DNA from: Armatimonadota bacterium
GTDB lineage: Bacteria; Armatimonadota; Zipacnadia; JAUWAU01
Assembly: GCA_030601885.1 (NCBI GenBank)
Contig: JAUWAU010000025.1
Span: forward strand, 1 to 64,000
DNA: 64,000 bases
Direction of reading: 5' to 3'
Shown: positions 25,692 through 33,781 of the stretch, piece after piece
How the letters are laid out: the number at the start of each line of letters is the position of its first letter
How positions within the stretch are numbered: the first letter of the stretch is position 1
Notes under the pieces: model-generated
Database searches by the model: none
What the model was told of the DNA's origin: nothing
What the model saw: the letters and a program-made list of their open reading frames with translations, nothing else
Translations under genes and position numbers: made by a program

Positions 25692-26249
25692 ATGCCCTAT
25701 CCGAGGCAACACCGAAGCGCCAAGCGCCTCGCAAGGTGGGCCCTACTCGCGATGGCGATGGGCGCAGCATCCGCAGTCGCAGCGCCGGATGCTGCAGAAC
25801 TGAAGGTGGGAGCGAAAGCTCCGGAGTTCACTCTAAAGGACATCAAGGGCAAGACCTATGCCCTGAAGGACTATCGCGGCAAGAAAGTCGTCTTGCTCGA
25901 CTTTGGGCGATTCATGTGCCGACCGTGCCAGTACGTGGTGCAACGCCTGGAGAAGCTGCAGCGGAGGTACAAGGACAAGGGCGTCCAGATATTCTCAGTC
26001 AACTTGGATGGACCGTTCGCCGAGCGCGTGGTTCCGATGGGGATCGAGCACTTCCAATTGACGTTTCCAGTCATCTTGGACAGCGACTTCAAGGTTGCGG
26101 AATCGTACAAAGTCGAGACGATACCCTACCTGGTCCTGATCGACACAAAGGGCGTCGTCCGATTCACCCACGTCGTACGCGACCCGGAGTTCGAGAAGAC
26201 GCTCGTGGACCAGATCGATAAGTATCGCCCGAAAGAAAAGAAACAGTGA
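25692..26249 (+). CDS. Exported TlpA/ResA-like thioredoxin-fold protein
   Basis: 185 residues from the ATG at 25692 behind GGGAGGCACG. A signal peptide or anchor occupies residues 10-32 (AKRLARWALLAMAMGAASAVAA). The redoxin domain starts AKAPEFTLKDIKGKTYALKDYRG. Its active site is Cys76-Arg-Pro-Cys79 in FGRFMCRPCQY, and the cis-Pro region is VETIPYLVLID. It probably acts as a thiol reductase in the periplasm, and could be served by the CcdA protein encoded at the end of this island. Presence between acr3 and the Cys-rich protein suggests a role in arsenic-linked redox, which is inference. Confidence 0.85.
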   Translation: MPYPRQHRSAKRLARWALLAMAMGAASAVAAPDAAELKVGAKAPEFTLKDIKGKTYALKDYRGKKVVLLDFGRFMCRPCQYVVQRLEKLQRRYKDKGVQIFSVNLDGPFAERVVPMGIEHFQLTFPVILDSDFKVAESYKVETIPYLVLIDTKGVVRFTHVVRDPEFEKTLVDQIDKYRPKEKKQ

Positions 26250-26304
26250 GACATGGCGCGGCCTCATCGCATCCGGCGCGGCTCGGATAGGAGGGGCACT
26301 GAGA

Positions 26305-26799
26305 ATGTCGGTCGTGACAGTTCGGAAGCCGCAGGAGGAGATAGAGGCTCTGCTGCGCGAGACAGCAGCGGAAAGCCTGTACGTACTGGGCTGCGGCAAG
26401 TGCGCGAAGGTGAGCCGAACCGGTGGCACCGAGCAGGTGATCGCTATGCGCGAGGCGCTGGCCGCGAAAGTGTTCTCGCTCGTTTCGGCAGACGACGCGC
26501 CGCTGGCAATCGAAGATGGCGCCTGCGACCCGGAGGCCGTCCAGCAGGCTGCTGACCGGCTCCGCCCGTTGGACTTTGACGTGGTGTTGGTGCTCGCCTG
26601 CGGGGCGGGGCTCAAATGTGTACAGGACGCCCTCCCGGACCTCACGATCATTCCGGCGCTCAACACCCTCGGGCCGGGAGTGACCGAGAAGCTTGCGTGT
26701 CTCGCCTGCGGAGACTGCAACTTCAGCGAGGGGCGCTGCAACATGCTGTCCGTCGTCGATGAGGCCAGGACGCGCCTTCACGAGTCGTATGGCTGTTGA
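26305..26799 (+). CDS. Cys-rich protein like the MetV / methylene-tetrahydrofolate reductase C-terminal domain
   Basis: 164 residues from the ATG at 26305 behind GGAGGGG. Ten cysteines are visible: Cys30 and Cys33 in LGCGKCAKV, Cys74, Cys99 and Cys105 (ACGAGLKC), then Cys132, 135, 138 and 145 in CLACGDCNFSEGRCNM, and a C-terminal Cys164. This is the pattern of the zinc/iron-sulfur domain found as MetV in acetogens and at the C-terminus of some methylene-tetrahydrofolate reductases. No MetF partner is present nearby. Here it stands alone inside an arsenic cluster. It may bind metal or a cluster and pass electrons or handle thiol-bound arsenic; both ideas are inference. Confidence 0.7.
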   Translation: MSVVTVRKPQEEIEALLRETAAESLYVLGCGKCAKVSRTGGTEQVIAMREALAAKVFSLVSADDAPLAIEDGACDPEAVQQAADRLRPLDFDVVLVLACGAGLKCVQDALPDLTIIPALNTLGPGVTEKLACLACGDCNFSEGRCNMLSVVDEARTRLHESYGC

Positions 26800-26837
26800 A
26801 TCTGGTGCTGCAGACGATGAAGAGCGGGTCCGTACGC

Positions 26838-27026
26838 GGTCACGACCGGTTCGATCCGAACGAGCGCGTAGTGGATGGGGATGACGCGCGCCAGAGCACA
26901 GTCGGTCTCAACTTCTTCCTGTGCGGTCGTCGAGACAAGCTCCAGGTGGACTACGTGTGGAAGCACGAACGCCTCGAATCGGTGGACAACGATGCGCTGC
27001 CGGTGCAGTCTCAGACGTTCTTATGA
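26838..27026 (+). pseudogene. C-terminal tail of a phosphate-selective (OprP/OprO-type) porin
   Basis: Frame: DRFDPNERVVDGDDARQSTV, GLNFFLCGRRDKLQVDYVWK, HERLESVDNDALPVQSQTF, stop. The last strands of OprP-type porins read FxPNxRVADD, LGLNYFLxGHxxKLQxDYxxxxE and VDNDxxxxQxQxxF with terminal Phe or Leu; the match is clear. The other strands and the signal peptide are missing, and the open frame begins inside the end of the preceding gene. A porin selective for arsenate or phosphate would fit this island, but this copy is only a remnant. Confidence 0.65.
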
Positions 27027-27053
27027 TACTGGGGCCTTCAGGGGTGAGCCCGT

Positions 27054-28862
27054 ATGACAGGAATTCGGAGAGGAGTGCGCTTGGCCGGAAGCCTCTCTGC
27101 AGCATTGGGGCTGCTGGTGATGTCGCTGCTGCTTCTTGGCGCTGGCCCCCCCGGCACATCCCCACCGACCCGCATGTCCCGTTCACCGGCGGACGGCGTT
27201 GCGACGCCTGCGCTGTCGCAGCAGGCCCAGGCGCACGTGCCGATCCAGCTCCTTGATGCGGCCGGAAGGCCCGTAGACACCGGCACCGCGGACCCCGAGC
27301 CCTACAGCCCGCGGATGACCTGCGGCGGCTGTCATAGCTACGACACCATATCGCAGGGCTATCACTTCCAGTTGGGTGCCGACAGTATCGCTGACGACTA
27401 CGGCGCCAAGACCGGAAAGCCCTGGATTCTCTCAGACGGCATGATGGGACGCCAGTTCCACATGTCGTACAAGTCACTCGCGAAGAAGAGCAACTCGGCC
27501 CAGTCAGAAATCGCGACCACGCCGTACCAGTTCGCCCAGACGTGCGGGAAGTGCCATCCCGGCGGCGGACTGATGGAGCGAGACCGGGACGGCGAGCGAT
27601 ACGATCTGCGCCAGCAGGCACATCCGGAGCTAGCCGCGAGCCTCGACGGGGATTACCACAACGCCGCATGGGACCGTTCCGGCGTGCTTGAGATCGACTG
27701 CCTGCTGTGCCACCAGTCCAACTACCACGCGGAGGCGAGGCTGTCGCAACTGACCCAAGGCAACTTGAAGTGGGCGGCGACCGCCGGTGCGGGCCTCGGA
27801 GTTGTCAAGGGCGCGGTCAACTCCGGTGACAGCCCGACGCTATCCTACCGTACGCACCTGTTCCATAACGGGAAGGTCGAACTCGACATAGCAGACCCAG
27901 CCGACCGCAATTGCTTGTTCTGCCACGCGGAGGCGGAGGTCAAGAAGCGTGGTCACGTCTGGGATGGTCGGAACGACGATGTACATACGGCGGCGGGCCT
28001 GCACTGCGTGAGTTGCCACACCGCCGGTCTCGACCACCAGATGCTCAAGGGCCGGTCCAACGAAGTGATGGTACGCAATGACTTGGACAGTGCCGCTCAA
28101 TCCTGCGAGTCGTGCCATACCCAAGGCCGCCTCGGCGCAGCCAAGCCCGCCCACAAGACGCTGCCGGCGACGCATCTGGAGCGGATTGCCTGCGTCACGT
28201 GCCACGTCCGCGATGCCAACGTCACGGCGGTGCTCGCCGTGGACACGACCACCGGCAGCACCATGAGTATCGCAACGGCTAAACAGGCCAGGAAGTTCGG
28301 GGAGTCGGTCGCATGGCGACCCGCGTATTTCAGGCTCGATGACGGGAAGCTATACGCAGGCAACGCCCTGCTGCCCGTTTGGTGGGGCAACAGAACAGCC
28401 CGGGTAATACACCCTCTGCTGCTCCGCGAGACGCGGCACGCGTATGAGAAGGTCAAGCACGTGATCGCCGACGATAGTGGCGATGGCAAGGTCGAGGCGA
28501 ATAAGGAGTCAGAGATCAAGGCGATGCTCGCGGCTCTGCGAGATTCTCTGCAGGGGGGCCGCTTCAAGCAGATCACGCCCGTCTACGTCAAAGGGCACAC
28601 AGTCTATGAACTGAAACAAGGACTACTGACAGCGGCCCCCCACCGCCAAGCATCTCCGCTGCGCTGGACCTTTAGCCACAACGTCTCTCCGGCGCGCAAG
28701 GCTCTAGGGGCGGGCGCTTGCACGGATTGCCATGGCCCGGACTCGACTTTTTTCACTGGGCCCGTCGTGACTGACCCGTACGGAGACCACGGGCAACGTG
28801 TGACGCTGCCTATGTGGCGGTATCTGGGTCTGAAACCGGAGGCGATCAAGGGCAGCACGTAG
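27054..28862 (+). CDS. Octahaem c-type cytochrome
   Basis: 602 residues from the ATG at 27054 behind AGGGGTGAG. An N-terminal signal (RLAGSLSAALGLLVMSLLLLG) exports it. Eight CxxCH haem sites: Cys90, 164, 216, 287, 318, 351, 380 and 556. Seven are in the first two-thirds; after a haem-free stretch of about 170 residues with an EF-hand-like DDSGDGKVEAN, the eighth is CTDCHGPDS. Many extra His residues could be distal ligands. I do not recognise a characterised family such as octahaem nitrite or tetrathionate reductase; the wide spacing suggests an electron carrier or reductase of the unassigned periplasmic multihaem type. Its placement between arsenic genes and arsP, with thiol-redox genes downstream, suggests electron transfer linked to arsenic or thiol chemistry. 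Confidence 0.88.
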   Translation: MTGIRRGVRLAGSLSAALGLLVMSLLLLGAGPPGTSPPTRMSRSPADGVATPALSQQAQAHVPIQLLDAAGRPVDTGTADPEPYSPRMTCGGCHSYDTISQGYHFQLGADSIADDYGAKTGKPWILSDGMMGRQFHMSYKSLAKKSNSAQSEIATTPYQFAQTCGKCHPGGGLMERDRDGERYDLRQQAHPELAASLDGDYHNAAWDRSGVLEIDCLLCHQSNYHAEARLSQLTQGNLKWAATAGAGLGVVKGAVNSGDSPTLSYRTHLFHNGKVELDIADPADRNCLFCHAEAEVKKRGHVWDGRNDDVHTAAGLHCVSCHTAGLDHQMLKGRSNEVMVRNDLDSAAQSCESCHTQGRLGAAKPAHKTLPATHLERIACVTCHVRDANVTAVLAVDTTTGSTMSIATAKQARKFGESVAWRPAYFRLDDGKLYAGNALLPVWWGNRTARVIHPLLLRETRHAYEKVKHVIADDSGDGKVEANKESEIKAMLAALRDSLQGGRFKQITPVYVKGHTVYELKQGLLTAAPHRQASPLRWTFSHNVSPARKALGAGACTDCHGPDSTFFTGPVVTDPYGDHGQRVTLPMWRYLGLKPEAIKGST

Positions 28863-29007
28863 CGAAACCTATTGCGCTGCCTCGCCGACCCAGCCACCAA
28901 CTTGGCTGGCGGCCGAGTTGGCTGCGGTGTCCAAGGGACGCCAAAGTGGAGCCCAGTCAGCCTATCTCTGCGTCACAGATTAGCACAGAGTCGGATGGTC
29001 ACTGCAC

Positions 29008-30177
29008 ATGCGCGATAATTGGAAGAAGCTGCTGCTGTTCGTAGCCGTATTCCTTGCCGCGTACTTCCTGCCCGTGCATCACCACAGAGTCCAGAGCGCC
29101 ATCTTGGACGCCTTCGTGATGCTCAATGACTACGCGCAGAAACACGTCCTGTTCTGCCTGGTGCCCGCCTTCTTCATCGCCGGGGCCATCGCCGTTTTCG
29201 TTAGCCAGGCATCGGTGCTGAAGTACTTCGGCGCACAGGCCAGCAAGTGGCTCGCCTACAGCGTCGCGTCGGTTTCGGGCACCATCCTGGCCGTCTGCTC
29301 CTGCACGGTGCTGCCCCTGTTCGCCGGCATCTACACCCGCGGCGCGGGGATCGGCCCGGCGACTGCATTCCTGTACTCCGGCCCGGCCATCAACGTCCTG
29401 GCCATCATCCTCACGGCCCGCGTGCTCGGTGTCGAGTTGGGCATCGGGCGCGCGGTAGGCGCCGTGATATTCGCCGTCGTCATCGGCCTGCTGATGTCGC
29501 TGTTCTTCGGCCGGGAGGAGCGGGAGCGCCTCGACGATATCGCCGTCGGCGAGGAAGCCGACGGCCGCCCCTTGTGGCTGAACGGACTCTACTTCCTGAC
29601 GATGGTGCTCATCCTCATCTTCGCTGCCTGGGCGAAGCCGGCGACCCCCCATGGGTTTTGGGCAGCCGTCTACCGTATTCACTGGTATCCCACTCTCGCA
29701 CTGCTCATAGTCCTGGCGCTTATGCTCAGAGCGTGGTTCACGCGGGACGAACTGAAGGCGTGGACGGGATCCACCTGGGAGTTCACCGCGCAGATTCTGC
29801 CGCTGCTGTTCGGCGGCGTGCTCGCAGCCGGGCTTCTCTTGGGAATGCCCGGCACCGACCACGGCTTGATACCGTCCGAGCACGTGGAGGGCCTCGTGGG
29901 CGGCAATTCGATCCGCGCCAACTTCTTCGCCTCGATAGTCGGGGCGTTCATGTACTTCGCCACTCTCACGGAGGTGCCCATCCTGCAGGGCCTGATGGGG
30001 AGCGGCATGGGCAAGGGCCCAGCGCTCGCACTGCTGCTTGCCGGGCCGGCTCTGTCTCTGCCTAACATGCTCGTGATCCGGAGCGTTATGGGCACGAGAA
30101 AGACCGCCGTGTTCGTAGCGCTCGTTGTGATCATGGCCACCCTCACGGGCATCGTGTTTGGGTGGCTGACGGCTTAA
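29008..30177 (+). CDS. arsP: ArsP/DUF318-family permease (organoarsenical efflux type)
   Basis: 389 residues from the ATG at 29008. Eight to ten membrane helices in two halves separated by a charged loop (FGREERERLDDIAVGEEADG). The family motif CSCTVLPLFAGIYTRGAGIG is complete, followed by TAFLYSGPAINVLAI, and the second half has TLTEVPILQGLMGSGMGKGPA and LLAGPALSLPNMLVIR. Characterised members export trivalent organoarsenicals such as methylarsenite. In this island, it suggests that methylated arsenic is handled as well as arsenite, though no arsM is in the window. The 145-bp gap before it holds nothing recognisable. Confidence 0.88.
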   Translation: MRDNWKKLLLFVAVFLAAYFLPVHHHRVQSAILDAFVMLNDYAQKHVLFCLVPAFFIAGAIAVFVSQASVLKYFGAQASKWLAYSVASVSGTILAVCSCTVLPLFAGIYTRGAGIGPATAFLYSGPAINVLAIILTARVLGVELGIGRAVGAVIFAVVIGLLMSLFFGREERERLDDIAVGEEADGRPLWLNGLYFLTMVLILIFAAWAKPATPHGFWAAVYRIHWYPTLALLIVLALMLRAWFTRDELKAWTGSTWEFTAQILPLLFGGVLAAGLLLGMPGTDHGLIPSEHVEGLVGGNSIRANFFASIVGAFMYFATLTEVPILQGLMGSGMGKGPALALLLAGPALSLPNMLVIRSVMGTRKTAVFVALVVIMATLTGIVFGWLTA

Positions 30178-30219
30178 TGGCGGGCCAGCGGTTCGCCGAC
30201 GTTCAGGAGGAGTGTCGAG

Positions 30220-30468
30220 ATGAAGCTCACCGTGTATGGTCCCGGCTGTCCCCGATGTGAGAAGACGGCAGAAGTCGTGCGGGAGGCGGCAAAACAGGCC
30301 GGCGTTGAGGCGGAGGTGGAAAAGGTCACCGATGTCGGCGAGATGGCGAAAGCCGGCGTGCTCATGACCCCGGCGCTCGCCATCGACGGCAAAGTCGTCA
30401 TCAGCGGCAAGGTCCCCGAGGTGTCCGAGGTCGTATCCCACATCACCTCGGCCACGGCGCAGCAGTAG
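30220..30468 (+). CDS. Small thioredoxin-like protein (redox-active disulfide protein 2 type)
   Basis: 82 residues from the ATG at 30220 with CAGGAGGAG upstream. The fold is a minimal glutaredoxin/thioredoxin: KLTVYGPGCPRCEKTAEVV with the active pair Cys10-Pro-Arg-Cys13, and VLMTPALAIDGKVVISGKVP with the cis-Pro. Such proteins are regularly encoded directly after ArsP/DUF318 permeases. It is cytoplasmic and may reduce the permease substrate or Cys pairs of the permease; that role is inference. Confidence 0.9.
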   Translation: MKLTVYGPGCPRCEKTAEVVREAAKQAGVEAEVEKVTDVGEMAKAGVLMTPALAIDGKVVISGKVPEVSEVVSHITSATAQQ

Positions 30469-30527
30469 GCAAGTCTGCCGCATCTCCCAGCGTAGAGTTG
30501 TGAGCCGGCTATTCGGAGGAATAACCA

Positions 30528-31040
30528 ATGAGCGAGAAGGCTTATAAAACGACGGTCATCGTGATCGTCCTGGCAATCATCGGGGCCGGCGCGTGGTGGA
30601 AGCTGAGCCAGCGCGGCTTGCGCGAAAGCCTGTCCCGCCAGAGCTCGAGGAGCTCGTCGGCCGAAGCCCCATCGGCCGCTCCTGCTTCCGGAGAGGCGCA
30701 GTTACCGGCTGTCGAAGAGCGTGCCGGCGACGCAAAGCAACCCAGCAGCGATGAGCCCGCCAAAGCGCTGCCTGCAGTTATCGACCTGGGCATGGGCAGG
30801 TGCATCCCGTGCAAGGCGATGAAGCCAATCCTCGAAGAGCTGGCCAACGAGTACCGGGGCCGTGCGAGGATTGAGATCATTGACATCGGGGAGCGTCCTG
30901 AGGCGGCTGAGCAGTATAAGGTCATGCTGATTCCGACGCAGGTGTTCGTCGATGCCACCGGCACGGAGCTCTACCGTCACGAGGGCTTCATGTCGAAGGA
31001 AGACATCGTTGCCAAGCTCGCCGAAATGGGAGTGGAGTAG
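30528..31040 (+). CDS. Membrane-anchored thioredoxin
   Basis: 170 residues from the ATG at 30528 with CGGAGGAA upstream. One N-terminal membrane helix (TTVIVIVLAIIGAGAWW, about 8-24) is followed by a Ser/Ala/Glu linker and a thioredoxin domain from about residue 82. The active site is Cys92-Ile-Pro-Cys95 in MGRCIPCKAMKPILEELA; VMLIPTQVFVD carries the cis-Pro. It should face the periplasm and be kept reduced by the CcdA protein encoded directly downstream, whose start codon abuts this stop. Confidence 0.92.
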   Translation: MSEKAYKTTVIVIVLAIIGAGAWWKLSQRGLRESLSRQSSRSSSAEAPSAAPASGEAQLPAVEERAGDAKQPSSDEPAKALPAVIDLGMGRCIPCKAMKPILEELANEYRGRARIEIIDIGERPEAAEQYKVMLIPTQVFVDATGTELYRHEGFMSKEDIVAKLAEMGVE

Positions 31041-31736
31041 GTGGAGTCCTTCGCCGAGACCGTCCAGCAGATCATCCAGCACAGCCCGTGGCTTGCCCTT
31101 GGCGCCGTGTTCCTCGGCGGGCTGCTGACGGCGTCGAATCCCTGCGTGCTCGCCGTCATCCCCTTGAGCATTGCATACGTGGGTGGGAGCGAAGGCGCAA
31201 CGAACTGGAAGCGGTCGCTGGGCTTCAGTCTCTGCATGGCCCTCGGAGTTTCGCTCACCTTTGCCGTGCTTGGGGTGCTCGCCAGCCTGCTGGGCGGGGT
31301 GGTGGGCGGCGACCGACGCGTCTGGACATGGCTCGTGGGTGGTGTGTGTCTGGTGATGGGCCTGCACCTTATGGGCGTTCTGAACTTCCAGATCCCAGCA
31401 GTTGCCAGAGTCCAGCCCGCCACCCGCGGCGCCTTGGGCGCCTTCTTGCTCGGTGTGCTATTCGGCCTCGTCTCTACGCCGTGCGCCGGGCCCATCCTCG
31501 TCGTGCTACTGGCCTACCTGAGCACCCAGGGCAGCAGCCCGATCTACGGGGGCGCTCTGCTATTGACCTACGGGATGGGCCACTGCGCGCTGATCATGGT
31601 GGCGGGCACATCGATGGGCGCAGCCCGGAGCATGCTGGAAAGTCGCCGGCTGGCCAAATGGACGGACCTGTGCAAGAAGATCGCCGGCGGCGTTATCGTG
31701 GCCGTCGGTGTCTACTTCCTATTGCAGGCCATGTAG
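31041..31736 (+). CDS. ccdA: CcdA-type thiol-disulfide electron transporter
   Basis: 231 residues from a GTG at 31041 that directly abuts the preceding TAG; GGAG within the upstream gene is the likely ribosome site. Six membrane helices. The two redox cysteines are in ASNPCVLAVIPLSI (Cys35) and VSTPCAGPILVVLLAYLS, the standard CcdA pair. It carries electrons from cytoplasmic thioredoxin across the inner membrane to periplasmic thioredoxins, here the adjacent anchored one, and possibly the TlpA-like protein encoded further upstream. It may also serve maturation of the octahaem cytochrome, which needs reduced CxxCH cysteines. Confidence 0.92.
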   Translation: MESFAETVQQIIQHSPWLALGAVFLGGLLTASNPCVLAVIPLSIAYVGGSEGATNWKRSLGFSLCMALGVSLTFAVLGVLASLLGGVVGGDRRVWTWLVGGVCLVMGLHLMGVLNFQIPAVARVQPATRGALGAFLLGVLFGLVSTPCAGPILVVLLAYLSTQGSSPIYGGALLLTYGMGHCALIMVAGTSMGAARSMLESRRLAKWTDLCKKIAGGVIVAVGVYFLLQAM

Positions 31737-31757
31737 GCTGCGCGCCGAACAGGGGAA

Positions 31758-32294
31758 TCAGCCAGCGGTCAACTCCGCCAGCGCCTCCTTATACACCTCG
31801 AAGTCCGCCGCGCTGAACAGCACGAAGGGCACGAGCGAGATGTCCGTGTGTGCCCGCAGATACTCCATTACTGTCCGCAGCGCGATCCGCGATGCCTCGG
31901 CAACGGGGTATCCGTAGGCGCCCGTGCTGATGGAGGCAAAGGCCACCGACGACAGCCCGTTTTCGGAGGCTACCTCGAGGCTCCGCCGATACGCACTCGC
32001 CAGCAGCTCAGCCTCCCCCTCTCTCCCGCCTCTGTATACCGGCCCGACCGTGTGGATCACGTGGCGCGCGGGAAGTTCCCCACCCGTGGTGATCACCGCA
32101 TCGCCGGTCTTGCAGCCCCCGATTGTCTTGCACTCCTCCAGGATCTGCGGCCCGCCGGCTCGATGGATCGCCCCATCAACACCACCCCCGCCGCGCAGCG
32201 ACGCGTTCGCCGCATTCACAATGGCATCTGTGTCTTGCGTGGTAATGTCCCCCTGAACCAGTTCCACGGTGGATTGGTTGATCGTCACGCGCAT
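31758..32294 (-). CDS. Macrodomain protein (O-acetyl-ADP-ribose deacetylase type)
   Basis: 178 residues from the ATG at 32294, chosen for GGGAGG upstream and the family start MRVTINQSTVELVQGDIT. NAANASLRGGGGVDGAIHRAGG is the ADP-ribose-binding signature and SISTGAYGYPVAEAS is the second loop. These proteins hydrolyse O-acetyl-ADP-ribose or remove ADP-ribose from proteins or nucleic acid in the cytoplasm. It converges on the arsenic island with a 21-bp gap and does not belong to it. Confidence 0.93.
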   Translation of the reverse strand: MRVTINQSTVELVQGDITTQDTDAIVNAANASLRGGGGVDGAIHRAGGPQILEECKTIGGCKTGDAVITTGGELPARHVIHTVGPVYRGGREGEAELLASAYRRSLEVASENGLSSVAFASISTGAYGYPVAEASRIALRTVMEYLRAHTDISLVPFVLFSAADFEVYKEALAELTAG

Positions 32295-32508
32295 GGCGCC
32301 CGCCTCCCGGACGAATGCTGCTTGTAGCGATGCTTTGGTTCCTCTTACGCGGTGCGCCACCTGCGCAGCGGCATCGGGGAAGTGCGGGTGCGTGGCTGAG
32401 GTTGGCAGGGCCAGTCGCAAGCGCCAGAGGACGCGCCACCGGGGAGATGCCTACGCCAAACTTCCACTTGCGCCACAGCGTGCGCCGTGCCGCTTATGGC
32501 GAGGGACT

Positions 32509-32694
32509 CTATCTTACGGTGGTCAGTATCGCCGTTCCGATCCCGGTCGCGTCATATCCATGTCCGTGCCGCTGGAGCCAATCTGTCCGCGACCTCGGGA
32601 AACAGCACGCGCACGAGAGAACGATGACTAATGCGGCAAGCATCAGAACAACTCGGCGAAGGGCCCGGCACACGAAAGATTCAGTTCTGGACAT
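32509..32694 (-). CDS. Small exported or lipoprotein-like protein
   Basis: 61 residues from the ATG at 32694, with GGAGG 9 bases upstream, the main reason to list it. The sequence has a basic start, a hydrophobic stretch (VVLMLAALVIVLSCACC) and a short tail (WLQRHGHGYDATGIGTAILT). The Cys cluster after the hydrophobic part resembles a poor lipobox. No similarity recognised. It could also be the truncated start of a longer gene. Confidence 0.4.
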   Translation of the reverse strand: MSRTESFVCRALRRVVLMLAALVIVLSCACCFPRSRTDWLQRHGHGYDATGIGTAILTTVR

Positions 32695-33199
32695 TTCGCG
32701 CTTCCTCCGTCTCACACATATTCTTCCACCTCTGACGCGGCGCTGCACTTGATTGGCGTCACATCGGCGGTCCCGCCCACGCAGCTACCGCAGGCCAAAA
32801 CATGGAACAATCCCAGTGTGACCGTCCATCTCGGCGATGGCGATCTGGGAGGAGAGCGTCTCCGCGACCTCCCCCCAGCGGAGGTCTCAGCAGCGCGCTC
32901 GAGCGCAGGCCGCGTAGCGGCTCCGAGTCTATGACCGGAAGACGGTCTTGAAGCACCTTCGAGCATGATGCAGGGCCGAGTGCCCCGACCGTGGAACTCA
33001 AGGGAAATGGGATTGCGCAGCAGCCACGGCCAGCAAGGCGAGCGAGCTGCCCCCCTGACGGCACCGACATATCGTCGTCACCAGACGGGTAAGCGCCGAC
33101 GGCCCGGCCAGATGATGTGTGAGATATTTAACAAATCGGGGAAAACCTCTTTGCGAGAATTGGCAACAAACAATATAGAGCACGAGGAGTCGCCCTGAG
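32695..33199. other. 505-bp region without a supported gene, upstream of the ECF sigma gene
   Basis: No coding signal on either strand. The last 75 bases become AT-rich (TATTTAACAAATC..., CAACAAACAATATAGAG), where a promoter for the sigma factor operon is expected: TTGCGA near 33149 and CAATAT near 33171 are weak candidates. Confidence 0.3.
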
Positions 33200-33781
33200 T
33201 TGACCGCCTCTCGGGACGCCCGCGACAAGCAAAAGATAGCGTCGTTTCTGAATGGTGACCATTCGGCGTTCGATGCCCTCATAGGCCAGCACAAAGCCCG
33301 GGTGCACACCATCGTGTGCAACATGGTTGGCGATCCGGAGTGGGCGAAAGACGTTACTACGGAAGTACTCATTCAGGTCTACACGTCGTTGGGGAAGTTC
33401 CGCGGGGATTCGACTTTCCGGACATGGCTGTATCGCGTGACCCTTAACGTGTGCCTGATGGAGCTGCGCCGCCGGCGAAGGCAGCGGCCCGTTGAGGTGC
33501 CAGTGACCGAGGATATGAGCGTCGAGGATATGCCCTTCGAAAGGCTGGCTGCCAAGGTGCTGGTCAGCAAGGTCAGGGAGACGCTGGCGCTGCTGCCCGA
33601 AAAGCAGCGGGCTGCCGTGGTTCTGTTCTTCTTCGAGGAACTGAGCTACCGGGAGATCGCCGCCATCCTGCGGATTCCCATCAATACCGTGAAATCTCGG
33701 GTTTTCCAGGGCGTCCGGTCGTTGCGGCACAGGCTGAGAGAGGGGCTCGATCTGGGGGCGACGGAGGGGAGTGCACCATGA
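33200..33781 (+). CDS. ECF-family RNA polymerase sigma factor
   Basis: 193 residues from a TTG at 33200, with GAGGAG 12 bases upstream; the first well-formed family position (FLNGDHSAFDALIGQH) lies 16 codons in. Region 2 is VCNMVGDPEWAKDVTTEVLIQVYTSL and FRTWLYRVTLNVCL. Region 4 is ALLPEKQRAAVVLFFFEELS followed by the helix-turn-helix YREIAAILRIPINTVKSRVF. It directs transcription in response to an envelope signal gated by the anti-sigma protein encoded immediately downstream, with which it overlaps by an ATGA junction. Confidence 0.95.
   Translation: MTASRDARDKQKIASFLNGDHSAFDALIGQHKARVHTIVCNMVGDPEWAKDVTTEVLIQVYTSLGKFRGDSTFRTWLYRVTLNVCLMELRRRRRQRPVEVPVTEDMSVEDMPFERLAAKVLVSKVRETLALLPEKQRAAVVLFFFEELSYREIAAILRIPINTVKSRVFQGVRSLRHRLREGLDLGATEGSAP

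Noticed and set aside
28999..30528. A 509-codon open frame opposite arsP
   Set aside because: GC-driven shadow of arsP and the thioredoxin gene; His/Gln/Arg-rich, no start site, and the plus strand has clear family motifs.
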